Part shown: one piece after another, positions 12,351 to 24,464 of the stretch
Position numbering within the stretch: the stretch's first letter is position 1
Layout: each line of letters opens with the position of its first letter
Assembly (NCBI RefSeq): GCF_000764305.2
Contig: NW_025934815.1
Coordinates: 186,001-250,000, forward strand
Direction of reading: 5' to 3'
Length of the DNA stretch: 64,000 nucleotides
From: Hyalella azteca
Lineage: Eukaryota; Arthropoda; Malacostraca; Amphipoda; Hyalellidae
The notes under the pieces: generated by a model
The model's input: the letters and a program-made list of their open reading frames with translations, nothing else
What the model was told of the DNA's origin: nothing
The model's database searches: none
Translations under genes and position numbers: made by a program

Positions 12351-13175
12351 AGCTCTAAATCATACGCATGGAAATTTTTTTCATCACTTGTACCTATTCT
12401 CCATGCAACTCTTCTGTTCAGGTGTTAGCGGGCAGACTAATGCATTATTTTCACATTAACTTGGGCAGAATTTACGACCATTTTCCGCGTAATCGTAATC
12501 AGCAACCTGTTTGGAAAATTGTCCTAATAAATTGTCGCAATGGCCTCAAAATAAATTGGATGCTGCATTAAAGTTTAAAGCTTACATTAGTCGGGCTTTA
12601 AACTGTGAAACGCAGCCCATGTTGCCCACAAGCACACCATTGTCATGAATAAGTGACTGAGTTAACATCCTTATGGCACTGACACGTTCACTCGGTAATT
12701 TCTGATTGATTAAGACTCAGTCGAAATTATGGAAATTATCAATGAAAAGATGAACTGAAAGTCTAGTGACCCTCTAATTAGTTATTCTGATTAGTTCCCT
12801 CTGAATAGTTGCCTATATTATGTTCCTTACATTAGTCCCATATGATTAGTTCCATTTGCTGAGTTCTCATGATTAGTTGTCACTTGTCACTTTAATTTAC
12901 AGCTAACGAATCTCAGGCTTTGTTCTTTCCATGACTAAGAAGTGATTTTGTTTTATTAAGTAATTTAACATAAATTTAAAGACATAATTTTTATATGAAG
13001 ATATGTAGCTGGAATAATAATTCATGTAATAATTTCGAGGGTCTACACGACTGTACAATACAATAGATAAATTGATTGTTACCTTTGTTCGAAAAATTTA
13101 CATATTAGTTTATTCCATCAACAAGCATGAACTAAAACCCCTTCAATAATTAGTGTAATCCTTCACAATTCCCAA
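12351..13175. other. Unassigned; faint TGATTAGTTCC repetition
   Basis: Around 12775-12880 the phrase TGATTAGTTCC returns four or five times in degenerate form, probably an eroded minisatellite. Nothing else recognised. Confidence 0.4.
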
Positions 13176-13307
13176 ACAAAGCGTACGAACACAGGCAAAT
13201 TCTGACGGCATTGACGCAAACAAAGCGTACGAACGCAGGCAAATTCTGACGGCATTGACGCAAACAAAGCGTACGAACGCAGGCAAATTCTGACGGCATT
13301 GCCGCTG
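13176..13307. repeat. Tandem repeat, 3 x 44 bp
   Basis: Three units at 13176, 13220 and 13264 are nearly identical (one substitution in the first, divergence at the end of the third). Since 44 is not a multiple of 3 and the unit has no stop in any minus-strand frame, all three minus frames stay open across it. This explains three overlapping spurious frames of 68-91 codons. Confidence 0.95.
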
Positions 13308-14277
13308 CCGCAGTAAAGATGATTGCCGCGTACGCTGTAGCTTGTATTCCACGCATCTGTGGCTTTAAAAAGAATGTTTAGAATGTTTATCGTGGGTGTT
13401 AAAAATGTGATAAGTTGCGTGGGCGTAAATTGACTCAAATGGCCGTGTATTCTGAATATTTTGCTGTCATGGCATATATGGTTGCGTTCTTGGAATATTT
13501 TGGGGTATTAAGCCTGATGCCAGTTTAGGCATCAGTGTTAACCCTCTAACTATTAACGAATCAGCTCTGCTCAATTTCTCTATTTAGTTTTGATAATAGA
13601 AGTATAAATTAATTAATTCTGTCCGTGTGTTGTTCATACCCTCCTGTAGATGCGTCACTGTCAGGCTTTATGAAAACTGAATTTACGTGCCTATAACTGA
13701 CCACCTCGGCCGACAACCTGACAAATAAATGAGTTAAGATACATATATGCACATCTATAACAGTAATGCAACGTAATAAGCTAGAGAGATACTCGGTCAC
13801 GATTAATCATAGTACTTCCATTAGACGGAGGTGGTAACATCCAAGACTTCGCAGTTTAATAATGTGCCATCTAAATATAAATCATCAAACTACCACCTAT
13901 AGTTCAACCACATCGATGTTCATTTTTTGCTCTGTGCAACCGTTAGTCATTATGCTATTTGATTTCCTTGTGCTCGGGAGCCGCCTATGTTGGCCACTAC
14001 ACTGTTTTGTACCCCATTTTTCGTATTCTAAACAAGTTCGCTTAGGGAATGCAAGCTATATATGTGTTCATCTTATTGTAGGCCCGATATGTCGTTTTGG
14101 TGCATTTTAAATGTGAATATTGTGGAAAATTGTCTACTTGGTTTTCTTTAGCAGTTTGACTGTACTTCTGTTGCAATCAGATATTTTTTAACGTATCCAA
14201 TGGTACCTTTCAGGTGAGCGGTGTTTTGGTTTGACGCCATGAATTTTCGTATAGAATCAAGTCAATCTTCAATTACA
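13308..14277. other. Unassigned
   Basis: No repeat or domain recognised. The 82-codon frame at 13862-14110 has no features. Confidence 0.35.
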
Positions 14278-14424
14278 GGGCCTGTACTTTCAAAAAAAAG
14301 TTAAGAGATCGTAAGTTCATCAGCCAATCACTGACGGCCTTTCAAGCAAAATCCACCAATCATAGACAAGAAAATAGAGCGTAAGTACTTACGTTCACTT
14401 AGCGAGTTTTGAAAGTATGGCCCC
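14278..14424 (-). mobile_element. MITE family A, copy 4 (reverse)
   Basis: Complete reverse copy from GGGCCTGTACTTTC to GAAAGTATGGCCCC, with the same interior as the copy at 7241. Confidence 0.9.
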
Positions 14425-15264
14425 TGGTCTGCAATGCGCCCTTCCATTCACACTGTTCTTCAGTGAATATCGTTGAACCTTCTGGGATTTTATTAGGAGG
14501 CAGCGACGTCGGATGATCGTGACCATATTATTTGAGCTCTCTTTGTACACAAAAGGTTTTGAGTTATAGCTCTGCCGCAACATTTCTGTACCATGGTTTG
14601 TATAATCGCGTGATTGGAATATTGTTACCACAAACGACAGCTTTTCACGGTGTCACAAAGTCTACGGATTTATGGAATAAAATTTAAGAACTCATTGTAT
14701 AAACTCTGGAATTTGCTTCATAGTCGTGATGAGATATATGAGGTACTTGGTCTATTCTATGAACTTAAACAATATTATTTGGACTATCACATTCATTTAC
14801 ATATAGACGTTAATTGGTTAATTAACCACATTGTCGGGCCTATCAGCTGCCGCATCAGCTGAGGCACCGCATATAAGCCTATAGTGATCGTTCTTTAGTA
14901 CATTGCGTTGTCTAACTGTTGATTCTATAATTAACCACGAATTTGGAAAGGGCACTTGCAGACGTTTAAGTTCAATAGCTTTATTCACGAAGTAGGTTAA
15001 TACAATTGATCACAAATCGGTTTTAACAGAAGTTCATTTAGGACTACATAGCTTATATTAAATAGTTCGGATACTGGACACGTAAAAGACTAGCGTATCA
15101 GGAAGCTATAGTAATCTGTGTATTCGGCGCCACGTGTCTCTTCCAACTGACTCTCCGGCTATCCCCCCAACAACCTACAGTTTCCGTTTTACTAATTTTA
15201 CAACACAAAACAAGTCCAGATATTTAAGCTTAATGAAGCATGTGGAAAATGCTTTTTCCAACAA
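14425..15264. other. Mostly unassigned; outlying copy of the 60-bp unit at 14764-14818
   Basis: The only structure is one diverged copy of the 60-bp unit that is amplified from 15265 onward. It shares CTTAAACAATATTATTTGG exactly with the first unit of that array. Confidence 0.6.
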
Positions 15265-15606
15265 CATGTGCTTAAACAATATTATTTGGTCTATCATATG
15301 TACATATAAAGGTTAATTTGTTTTTCACATGTACTTAAACATTATTTGGTATATCGCATGTACATATAAAGGTTAATTTGTTTATTACATGTACTTAAAA
15401 CATTACTTGGTCTATCGCATGTACATATAAAGGTTAATTTGTTTATCACGTTTACTTAAACATTATTTGGTCTATCGCAAGTACATATGAAGGTTAATTT
15501 GTTAATCACATGTACTTAAAACATTATTTGGTATATCGCATGTACATATGAAGGTTAATTTGTTTATCACATGTACTTAAACATTATTTGGTCTATCTCA
15601 TGCACC
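15265..15606. repeat. Minisatellite, about 5.6 x 60 bp
   Basis: Units begin CATGTACTTAAACATTATTT and continue GGTCTATCGCATGTACATA, then TAAAGGTTAATTTG. Lengths vary by 1-3 bp through A-run changes. The first unit carries an extra AAT and a different internal variant from the other copies. Confidence 0.95.
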
Positions 15607-16984
15607 TAACAACATAATACTTTTACATCCCCCTTGATACTTCTTGCAGTTGTCATCTATCCCTACTTCGTCTTCTATATATTCGTTTGTAATGATTGAC
15701 TGATCGTCTCTGCCAATGTTTAAACTCTGCCAATGTTTCAGGGTTAAGCCGAAATTTTAAGGATGACATGATACTTATCTCATTAAGTTTACTGTTGCCG
15801 CCAGTACCTTTTAATGTGTCAATAGACTCTGTAAATGAAGACTCTTTTCCATATTTACCTGCTTCATATTGTTTACTACTGTACCGGTGTAACTTGGCGT
15901 AAAATCTAATAAGTCTGATAATAAGTACAGTATATAGCACAGATATATTTTATATTAATGTATATTTGTGTACGCTTTAAAATAATCCCGCGCATTATGA
16001 TTGATCTAAATTAACTACATGCATGTGTAATAAATCACATCACATCAATCACAGTTTTATGCATAAATCTATATGAACAAATCATAGATCAAAGTGAACC
16101 AAATCGTCGGGTCTCACACATTGTTAAAAGAATAGTTAACTTGCCGACAAATATTATTTCTGAATTACACTTCAAAACACATACACAACAGTGCCATCGT
16201 TTGTGACAAACTCAAATAAATGCTTTATTTTCATTTTGTTTCCATTCCCCTTTTAAATAAACTTTACTTTAATTTTTAAATTAATAAAAACACTCCAAAT
16301 TTTCCCGCGCTTGTTTTATTTTACCCAATATCGCTGGAACCTATGTTTTATCTTATAATTAGGTTTGATCTCCAGGTATCAAAAACGGCCAACATTTTTA
16401 CCACAGCTTCAGATACATGGGGCCAGCATCATAGCCAAGCAATTAATATTTTACCAGCGCTTACAAACCATTACCCAGTATCAGAGGGAACAAATTACTT
16501 CGATGTTGTTATAAAAGCAACAGCCAGTTTCATAGCAACCAAAATTCCCACCCCTCCCCTTGTATCAAATCCATTGCCCTCTTTCATGACTTGCCACTCC
16601 ATATTTCACCCACGCTTGTCTTGTCCATTTTAGATGGCACTTAAACTTTCCCTTATTTTCCTCCTCTGCATTAAATCCAGGGTAATTCATTTATATCACA
16701 AGGGTAATTCAATTATAATATATTTTTGCTATGTTCATCACACCGACTAACTCATGTTTTATTATTTATTTATTTACTCCATCTCATTCTACCGACCGAC
16801 ACTGAAATGCGTCATTCTTCAGTTACTCACTAACCAAACTTTAACAAACGGGAACTCCTCATTAACCACGCACTCCGCATCTCATGTAACAGACACAATT
16901 CATCCCATGATTGTGATTCAGCTTCATCTCCTCGTTAATCCTAATTAATTCCTGGACTAGCGCCTCATTAGCAGCACCGCAGGC
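15607..16984. other. Unassigned
   Basis: AT-rich. The 95-codon minus frame 15653-15940 and the 96-codon plus frame 16343-16633 have no recognisable domain. Confidence 0.35.
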
Positions 16985-17483
16985 GAGACGCGTGTACACG
17001 GACTTCATCTTCGTATCTCTGGCATCGAGATGCGTAGACTTTACCTTCGTATCGCTGGCTTCGCGACGCGTAGTCAGACTTAATCTTCGCATCGCTGGCT
17101 TGTAGACGCGAAGACTTTATATCCATATCGCTGGCTTCGAGACGTGTGGTCAGACTTCGTCATATCGCTGCGCTTCAAGACGCTTTGACTTCACCTTCAT
17201 ATCGCTGGCTTCAAGACGCGTTGACTTCACCTTCGTATCGCTGGCTTCACGACGCGTTGACTTCACCTTTGTATCGCTGGCTTCACGACGCGTTGACTTC
17301 ACCTTCGTGTCGCTGGCTTCAAATGTGTATAAGAGACAGGTGAGTGACAGAGAGCGNCTTCTTATCGCTGGCTTCGCGACGCGTTGACTTCACCTTCATA
17401 TCGCTGGCTTCAAGACGCGTTGACTTCACATTCGTATCGCTGGCTTCGCGACGCGTTGACTTCACCTTCTTATCGCTGGCTCC
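16985..17483. repeat. 36-bp satellite, interrupted by adapter and N
   Basis: About 13 units of the type TTCGTATCGCTGGCTTC, ACGACGCGTTGACTTCACC. The left third is irregular (36-40 bp) and the right part is regular at 36 bp. The array is broken at 17323-17357 by library adapter, a scrap of family B and an N, so the true array length is unknown. Because 36 is divisible by 3, the array stays open as a 12-residue repeat. I treat it as non-coding. Confidence 0.92.
17323..17357 (+). other. Tn5 mosaic-end adapter remnant plus N (assembly artefact)
   Basis: ATGTGTATAAGAGACAG (17323-17339) is 17 of the 19 bases of the Tn5/Nextera mosaic end. It is followed by GTGAGTGACAGAGAGCG, a piece of the family B left arm, and then the single N at 17357. 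The 36-bp satellite resumes straight after. Its translation gives the familiar database contaminant string MCIRDR. This is a chimeric gap-fill, not biology. Confidence 0.95.
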
Positions 17484-19100
17484 GTTCGAGACGATTCGAA
17501 GATTTGCCCATTCAATAAGGTCTTAGTTTTGAACTGATATAAGCTCAGCAATAATCAAATATCTAACCCATCAAACACTGACAATGTTCAATAGTCAATA
17601 TCCGCTGACAATATTCAATACTCACGTCTGAAGGCCTGGTAAGGACAATTACTATCAATAGACATAAGTCATGCAACGAAAAGAGATTCAATGGAGCCGC
17701 AGTAAAAAGAAAACATAGCTTCCATTGATACCAAATTGCATTTATTATCAATTTTTTCTTAGCTGATAGACATATTCTCATAGTTATTGAAGGCTACAAT
17801 TATCACCTGCTATATTTTTTTATTGCATAGTTTTAAATTTCATTGTCTATTCAGTGAATATTATGACTCTATAAATGCTTTTTAATAGTCTGAAAATAAA
17901 TGTATGGAAATATTGAATTTGTTCACATGATGAAAGTCATTCATCAACTAGCTTTGTCGCCAATGGACAGTAATTTTATTGCAATTTATACTTTTTAATA
18001 CTGCACGTTGGATTAATCGTGCTCAGACACGGCAAAAAAATTTTACTGTTGCCATTTAAGGTTGATTTGAAATCATGAATTCAGGTCGCATTGTGTATTT
18101 AACAAATCCACGTAAATCACTCTTATTGAAACATCAACAAACATTTCGTGTAATATCCAAAGGCTAGGCAGCGAAACCATTGGACAAACATCTCATGTAG
18201 ATCTTCAGCTAAAACCAATTTTTTAAAGGACTTGATTTGGATTAAAACTTTGATAGCTCCAGCAAATTAAGCGAACTTCCTTCTTTGCAGCCTCTCTTGA
18301 TGGGCATTGTTCTTTTCCTTCGTTTGACTTGATGGTACCTCATTCGAAAGCCATTTGTGTACAAGACTTGCGAGGCACTGCCTGGCTTGTTTAACTTTAT
18401 AGGATGGTTGGAATAATTTTACTTCAGTAGATACATTTCTATGAACTCACGTGGACAAGAAAATCTAAATTATTGATCATTCTTTATGCAAATTGACCTC
18501 GTAATTTATCTCAAAACTTTGGAAGCAGCATTAAGAGTTTGAGTAATTTGAAACAACCGCTGTCCTGAGACGAGATGCTGTATACCAATAAGATAAAATA
18601 CATACTGTATACTGTAGAGCGACACGTGGCCAACTATTTGCCAACAACACGTTGCCAACTATGACTCACAGATTGACGATATTTTTTTGTTAAAGTAGAG
18701 CTATATCGAAGTTTCTGGTACGTGACAACCAAACCTCACACGGACATTTTTGATCGTTGTTAAAGTGAGCTCACACGATGACAACTCGGGATGACAAGTT
18801 TGAGGTATGGGAAATAGTAAAAGAGATTAGAAATTGAATACAGCTATTTTATTTAGCATATTGGAGATGCTCAGATGAGTGTAGAAAGGTTTTTATACAC
18901 GGGGCGAGTATTGGCGTAGATTACTTGAGCCGACTACTCAAATTCTCAGTTTTACTGGCCGAGAGCCTATACACGAGGAGAGTGTTTTCGGTACAGTCCG
19001 CCGGCGCCAGTGCGACGTTGGGAGTTGTAGAGTAAGGAGTGCTCATGGTGGAAGCTAGTGAGAGCTCCACAGTTGTGCGCACTACTACAGGTGTGTGCAT
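17484..19100. other. Unassigned
   Basis: No repeat or domain recognised. The base composition becomes more GC-rich in 18950-19100, just left of the adapter junction. Confidence 0.35.
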
Positions 19101-19138
19101 CTGTCTCTTATACACATCTAGATGTGTATAAGAGACAG
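19101..19138. other. Complete mate-pair junction adapter (assembly artefact)
   Basis: CTGTCTCTTATACACATCT (19101-19119) is followed directly by its reverse complement AGATGTGTATAAGAGACAG (19120-19138). That back-to-back pair of 19-bp Tn5 mosaic ends is the Nextera mate-pair circularisation junction. Frames crossing it give the contaminant peptides VSYTHLDVYKRQ and LLYTSRCV. Sequence left and right of it was probably not adjacent in the genome. Confidence 0.98.
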
Positions 19139-19320
19139 GTGCAGGTCTCATCCTTGATGATGAGAGCCTCTGCTATCGCAGTCTTGTAGTATCGGGGCAC
19201 CGCATGATGATGCTGGTGAAGGCTTCGAATGTCGCACTTGTGATGGTCTCGTTGTGAGCCTCCCGCTTGTGGTTCTTTTTGCCCTCCAGTTTTCAGCCGG
19301 CATGTGACGGCGGCTCTGGG
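19139..19320 (-). repeat. Dispersed repeat R1 (copy 1), possible retroelement 3' end
   Basis: On the minus strand this block aligns over about 150 bp with 34300-34478, also minus. Shared phrases include GGAGGGCAA, GCTCACAAC, CACCAGCATC and GATAGCAGA. In one frame it reads KREAHNETITSATFEAFTSI and in another AIAEALIIKDE. The latter resembles the C-terminal ends of some retroelement or GIY-YIG proteins, but the frame is broken and I do not assign a family. It lies directly beside an adapter junction. Confidence 0.5.
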
Positions 19321-20385
19321 TCGCACTGGTCAAAACGATGTAATTTACATTTTGTTGAAGTCGATAACCTCCTTCCAAGCAGGAGAATTTGCGAATAACA
19401 TTGGCTACTTGCAATAGTCCCGGCTTTGTACATGTATTATTTTCCATGATTAAATTGTAGATTTAAGTGGTATTGTTGGAAATCGGGAGTTTTATTTGGT
19501 CAGTTACTGTTATGCAGCTGATGTTATTTTGCACAATTAAATTTAAGACTCTTTAATCTGTCCTATAACCGCTGTTCATTTGGTTTTGATAATAAATTCT
19601 GGTGAAGAAGTCTTTTGATGTGGGTTCACTTGCTCGGTTTTGACGTACTCGAAAATTTAAAATTTCTGTGTCGATAGTTTTGTTCGCATAACCGTTGTTG
19701 ACAAGAATTTATTGCATCCGGAGTTCACTCTTTCACTTTTCAAGTCGCGATTCTGTGAAGTTGTTTACAGCAAAAAAATTATTTTTGAATGGCGACCTAA
19801 CATAACTTGGTTTCCAATTAAATAATATTCACGTTCATTTGTCAATGCCATTTGCGATCTGCGTATGATAATGCGATTGCTGATACATAACTCACAAATG
19901 TGAACACTGCAGCTCCTAAGCTTAGTTTATTAAGGGCGGATAAATTTCAATATACACGTTTATGCAATAACTTTTTGAACAAATTATTTATTAATGTCAA
20001 CCCGCCGGAGGTAATCTCATCTGGATGAGTTTTTATTCTTAATTTGTGTTAAATTTTCAAGAATTACCCCACGGGTTGGATGCAGACTTGGTTTATCACA
20101 TCAAACTACGTGGCATTTTTCAATGGATCTCGCGATCGGTTCAAAAAATTTCAAGTTGCATCAAAGATTTCCAACGTCTGAGTGATTTTAAAATTTCCCT
20201 AAGGGGATGGCTCTATTGAGTACAGTAAGTAGTAGAGGTTCATTGAATTCAATAGTGAAATAATTCTCTGATCTAAAATAAGGGTGCTATATTGATTTAC
20301 TGCGCTATAAAACTCAAGTTTAAAATTGATTAGAAATGGCAAGAATCAATATTGAAAATAAAAATCGTACCTGAAATTAAAGAAA
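19321..20385. other. Unassigned
   Basis: AT-rich; nothing recognisable. Confidence 0.4.
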
Positions 20386-20604
20386 ATCAGTAATAAATCA
20401 ATGATCAATCAATCAATGTTCATTCAATCAATGATCAATCAATAAATGATCAATCAATCAATGATCAATCAATCAATGATAAATCAATAAATGATCAATC
20501 AATCAATGATCAATCAATCAATGATCAACCAATCAATGTTCAATCAATCAATGATCAATCAATCAATGTTCAACCAATCAATGATCGATCAATCAATGAT
20601 TAAT
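20386..20604. repeat. 15-bp minisatellite (ATGATCAATCAATCA)n
   Basis: About 14 units of 15 bp, each built from AATC/ATCA tetranucleotides, with ATGTTC and ATGATA variants. It is flanked by low-complexity AT. Confidence 0.95.
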
Positions 20605-20825
20605 AAATTAAAATGAAGGGAGCCGGTGTACTTGCCACGAAAACTTTATTAATTTCTGACTACAAGAAATCTTAAATTTCATAATTCAAGAATAGTGTTC
20701 GGTGACCTCGGCAGCAGCAAAGCATGTTTGCTTGCTTAAATAATATCTTGATGAATACTTAAGTAATTATATTTGTTCAGTGAGCAATACACCACTAGAT
20801 TCAAAAACCATTATATAGCAAATCA

Positions 20826-20999
20826 AAAAAAATATATATAACTCATTACTCACTGCAGTGAGTGACAGAGAGCGCATTTTCTCGTCGACGAAACGTGAGG
20901 TCACGGACAGACAGACGGACGGACAGACGGAAAGACAGACGGACGGACATGACGAGCACAATAGCGCCTTTTCTCCATAAATGAGAAAATGCGCTAAAA
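20826..20999 (+). mobile_element. GTCY-core element family B, copy 4
   Basis: Complete copy: TATATAACTCATTACTCACT start, GAGCGCATTTTCTCGTCGAC block, a GGAC/AGAC core of about 50 bp, and GAGAAAATGCGCTAAAAA end. A 169-codon minus-strand frame (20767-21276) runs through it. Its Cys/Ser/Val-rich stretch is simply the translated GTCY core. Confidence 0.9.
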
Positions 21000-21981
21000 A
21001 GGAAGCACTGCGCAAAAAATTGACATTACCACGCTGAAAATTAGAAAATGATCCGAAGTTTGTCAGCATTATAAGGAAATTTTCAAGTGAGAATGTGTCG
21101 TCACTTCTGTAATATGAAAGTAAGTCAGTTATAACTAAGTTCTCTACCAGAAAATAATTAGAACTTAAATTTGGTAAAAAAAGGAGGTGTACATCTGGAA
21201 TAGGTTGAGAAAATTTGTGCAGTTTCCGTGCAGACTTCGAGGTAAAATCTTCACTTGTTAAGACCTGAGTATTCATTTAATATTCAATCTATACGAGCCA
21301 ATTCTACTCTCAACTTAGTTCAGACAACGATCACTCAAAAACAATGTCATTGCATTGAGTTTTTTGGAAATATCGTAATTTTAAATTCCGCTTAACACAG
21401 GATGCAAATTGTGGACAATCCACAAAAAACTAGCCACTGTATTTTGGGGATTGCATTAGCCCAGAATATTCACAATACTCCCTCGGCTCCGATATTGCCC
21501 GCAACCAAATCGCCTGAAAAAGAAGACCTTAGACCAAAGTCTACAAAAAACGGGGCTGGACACCGAGGAAGGCCGGAAGCGATTCGGAGACCTCAATAAA
21601 TTACCATCTTCGGCACGTCAGTAATTCGGCCGAGCCGATATCGGCCAAGCCATGGGATGGTGGACCGCACCAGCGATTCTGGATACTTACCTTATCAAAA
21701 CTGGGCTCCAATGAGCCTCTGACATAAAGTAGCCACAAGCTCTATGCAGATGTAAATTAGCGGCTCTATGATCGCTTTAGGCTCTAGTTGTCGGAGCATA
21801 ATGAGCGCCTGATAAGAATCTGAACGATTTTGTCGCAACCGTGGGGCGAATGCGGGACGCGTATTTGGCAGCTGATACCTTCAGAACAGACAAGGCCAAA
21901 TCTGTAAAATGCGTTAAAAAATTAGGAGGCGTTTCATCACATTGTCTTTTGCATTGCCCGATTCGACTTCTATTTTCTACC
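21000..21981. other. Unassigned
   Basis: 21400-21960 is less AT-rich than its neighbours and has several 65-99-codon frames, none recognisable. Confidence 0.35.
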
Positions 21982-22175
21982 CCATTCTCCAGTACAAAAT
22001 ATTCTTCCATACTCCAGGCAACAAATATTCTCCACATACACCAGCAAAAAATAATCTTTCACATTACCAGCTGTCCAACATTCTCTCATACACACCAGTA
22101 CCAAGCATTCTCCTACATTTACCAGTGCCAAGCATTTTAACACATGTAACCCGGTACAAAACATTCCTCCCGCAA
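21982..22175. repeat. Diverged minisatellite, unit about 30 bp
   Basis: Phrases of the type CCAGTACCAAGCATTCTCC, with ACATACA or similar fill, recur six or seven times with heavy divergence. The plus-strand 93-99-codon frames here derive from the array. Confidence 0.75.
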
Positions 22176-22293
22176 TCATCAGTGCATAATTTTATCTCGC
22201 AATGGTCACATGCAAAGGCCTAGTGGTTCCACAAGGCTCACTTAAATACATGGATATGTTTTGAAAGTATTAACCATTTCAACTTAGCGCGAC

Positions 22294-22484
22294 TTGGATA
22301 TACAGCTATAATCCACTTTTGAATATATAGCTAATCCGCGTTAGAATATATAGCAAATCCGCTTTAGAATATATAGCTAATCCGCGTTTAAATATATAGC
22401 TAATCCACGTTGGAATATATAGCTAAACAGCGTTTGAATATATAGCTAAAACGCGTTTGAATATATATCTAATCCGTGTTTGGA
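22294..22484. repeat. 22-bp minisatellite (ATATATAGCTAATCCGCGTT)n
   Basis: Eight units of about 22 bp, each carrying GAATATATAGCTAATCC and a variable CGCGTT/CACGTT/CAGCGTT tail. It is followed directly (22485-22580) by a shorter, GC-richer irregular repetition of CGTTCGGGT phrases. Confidence 0.92.
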
Positions 22485-22616
22485 TCCCCGTTCGGGTTTA
22501 TTTTCGGGCCCTCGTTCAGGTCCACGTTCGGTTCTTCGTTGAGTCCTCTTTCTGGTTCACGTTCGGGTCCGTGTTTATGTACGAGTTCTTGTCAATGTAT
22601 TGCTCTGAGGGTAACG

Positions 22617-22909
22617 CGTATATGTTGAGACCTCGCACACATATATGTTGAGGTCTCAACATATATGGTCGTATATGTTGAGACCGCGTATATGTTGAGA
22701 CCTTGCACACACATATATGTTGAGATCTCAACATATACGGTCGTATATGTTGAGACCCCATATATGTTGAGACATCGGGGGGAAGACAATATATGTTGAG
22801 GTCTCAATATATACGGTCGTATATGTTGAGACCTCGTATATGTTGAGACCTCGGGGGGACGACCATATATGTTGAGGTCTCAACATATATGGTCGTATAT
22901 GTTGAGACC
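22617..22909. repeat. Array of palindromes, 4 units of about 73 bp
   Basis: Each unit contains TATATGTTGAGACC copies in direct orientation plus a tight dyad ATATATGTTGAG/CTCAACATATAT. The second unit's dyad is a perfect spacerless palindrome centred on AGATCT (TATATGTTGAGA and its complement), and the others have a 2-bp centre. Linkers alternate between GCACAC and a CGGGGGGA type. Each GTTGAGACC carries the GAGACC/GGTCTC asymmetric motif in both orientations. The minus-strand frames of 62-81 codons (His-Ile-Arg-Pro-Tyr repeats) are by-products. Confidence 0.93.
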
Positions 22910-24464
22910 AACACACGCACCGCTCTCCCTCGTCTGAGTCCGACTGCCCGCCCCAGTCTGCACTCGCAGTTCACAAGTTACGACCACGTCCCTCTCCTGT
23001 GAAAATTTACAGACGCGCAGCTTCTGATTTGGATTACCAGAAGCTGGGGCGACTCTAAATTTTGTTCCGGTCATTTCATGCTGACCCCGCGAGTCTCTTC
23101 GGCTCCAAAATTTTTTGTAGCACAAGTTTCGATGACAATCTGGCCCGTGTTTGCGTCAGGCCTTTCATGCTGAACATTTTATTTTCACTGCGCGATGTTT
23201 ATGAACTCCTGCAGTGAGATCTTCAAGAAACCTGTTCTATTTTATTCCTGAAAAAATTAACGGATTTGGTAAAGAAGAAATATGGAAATTCTTTTTAAAA
23301 GCCTGTAGATATAAACGAATTTATTTTACAAATTTCATTTGGCTATTTTATGATGAGTATAATTTGTGAGTGGGTTATAATATCAAAATATCGATATTTT
23401 CTAGGTATTGAGGCAAAATGAATTAGTCGACCGGGTGTGCAATTTAGTAAAAAGATATATGCCGAATTAATTATTCATCCACACGTTTCGTCCAAGTAAA
23501 AGTAGTATCAAATACATAGTTCTAAAATTAATACTTTAAATTTTGCAAATAAGGGCAAAAATTCTCATCTTAGTGCTATTGAAAAAAATTTAATTATTGA
23601 CTGACATATATCAATATATATGTAATAAATCGTATAAAAATTGTCCGTCGTAATATCTGATATCAGATCATAGAATTCCATGCTGCTCATTCATTCATTT
23701 TAAATGCTTCCGACAAAGTTCCGTCGTTAAAATCTTTTAATCCGGCCAATGCCGATACAAACTTTATGCCCGGATACAGCGATTCTTTTTGAATGAAACA
23801 TTTCCACTATTTTAATTATTTTGAAAGAATTCAGAGATAAATTATTCTGGAAGAAGATTTTAAAAAATAAATCGAGCCGATAATTGCCGTTAAATTTTAA
23901 ATTCAATTCGCGTGAAATTTCTGTGTAGGAGAACTCGACATTTCTCCGAATAACATGAGTACAAAAAATTAAGACAGAAAATGTGTACAAGCAAATTGAA
24001 AGACACAAACTGCCAGAAATACTAGTAAACTGTAGAAGATTGTAATTTAGAACAAATTCAGTATGTCGTATATGAAATTTGCGAGACTTGAATTGATTTA
24101 AGAGAGCACCAGTTAAAATTTGAAAGTAAATTAACTGATTACTCACTAATAATTATACTTATTCCATTTATTTCATCCAAAAAGAGTCCAAAAATCGCAA
24201 GTTAAGGTAAAAAGTGAAATTGGAGTTCACCTTTTCTCACAACCACTTTGCCTTGACATGAGATCGTCTTGTGTGAGTTTGTGTTTGAAGATGAAGAACG
24301 CGAACGATACGAAGATGAAACGTTGCGTCGAGAGCGTAGGTGTTTTGCCTCTCAATCCTAAGCCAGTTAGTTGATGAGTGAACTCTTACACCATGAATCA
24401 TTAGGGATTTCTGAGGCATAAGAATCAATGATATTAACTTTTCCAGTCAAATAATGATCAAATA
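22910..24464. other. Unassigned
   Basis: 22920-23120 is GC-richer and non-repetitive. The rest is AT-rich. A 139-codon minus frame at 23727-24146 has one hydrophobic stretch and many Phe/Ile/Asn codons. I recognise no family and regard it as likely chance in AT-rich DNA. Confidence 0.35.

Noticed and set aside
18921..19447. Frames containing VSYTHLDVYKRQ and LLYTSRCV as conserved peptides
   Set aside because: These strings are translations of the Nextera mosaic-end adapter, a known contaminant.
20767..21276. 169-codon minus frame with a hydrophobic stretch
   Set aside because: The distinctive part is the translated GTCY core and arm of family B; the same peptide appears at the other copies.
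22617..22909. CRISPR array
   Set aside because: Repeats are palindromic and contiguous with no unique spacers of constant length, in eukaryote-like DNA without cas genes.
23727..24146. 139-codon minus frame as a gene
   Set aside because: Very AT-rich codons, no recognisable motif and no start or splice context; expected by chance in such DNA.
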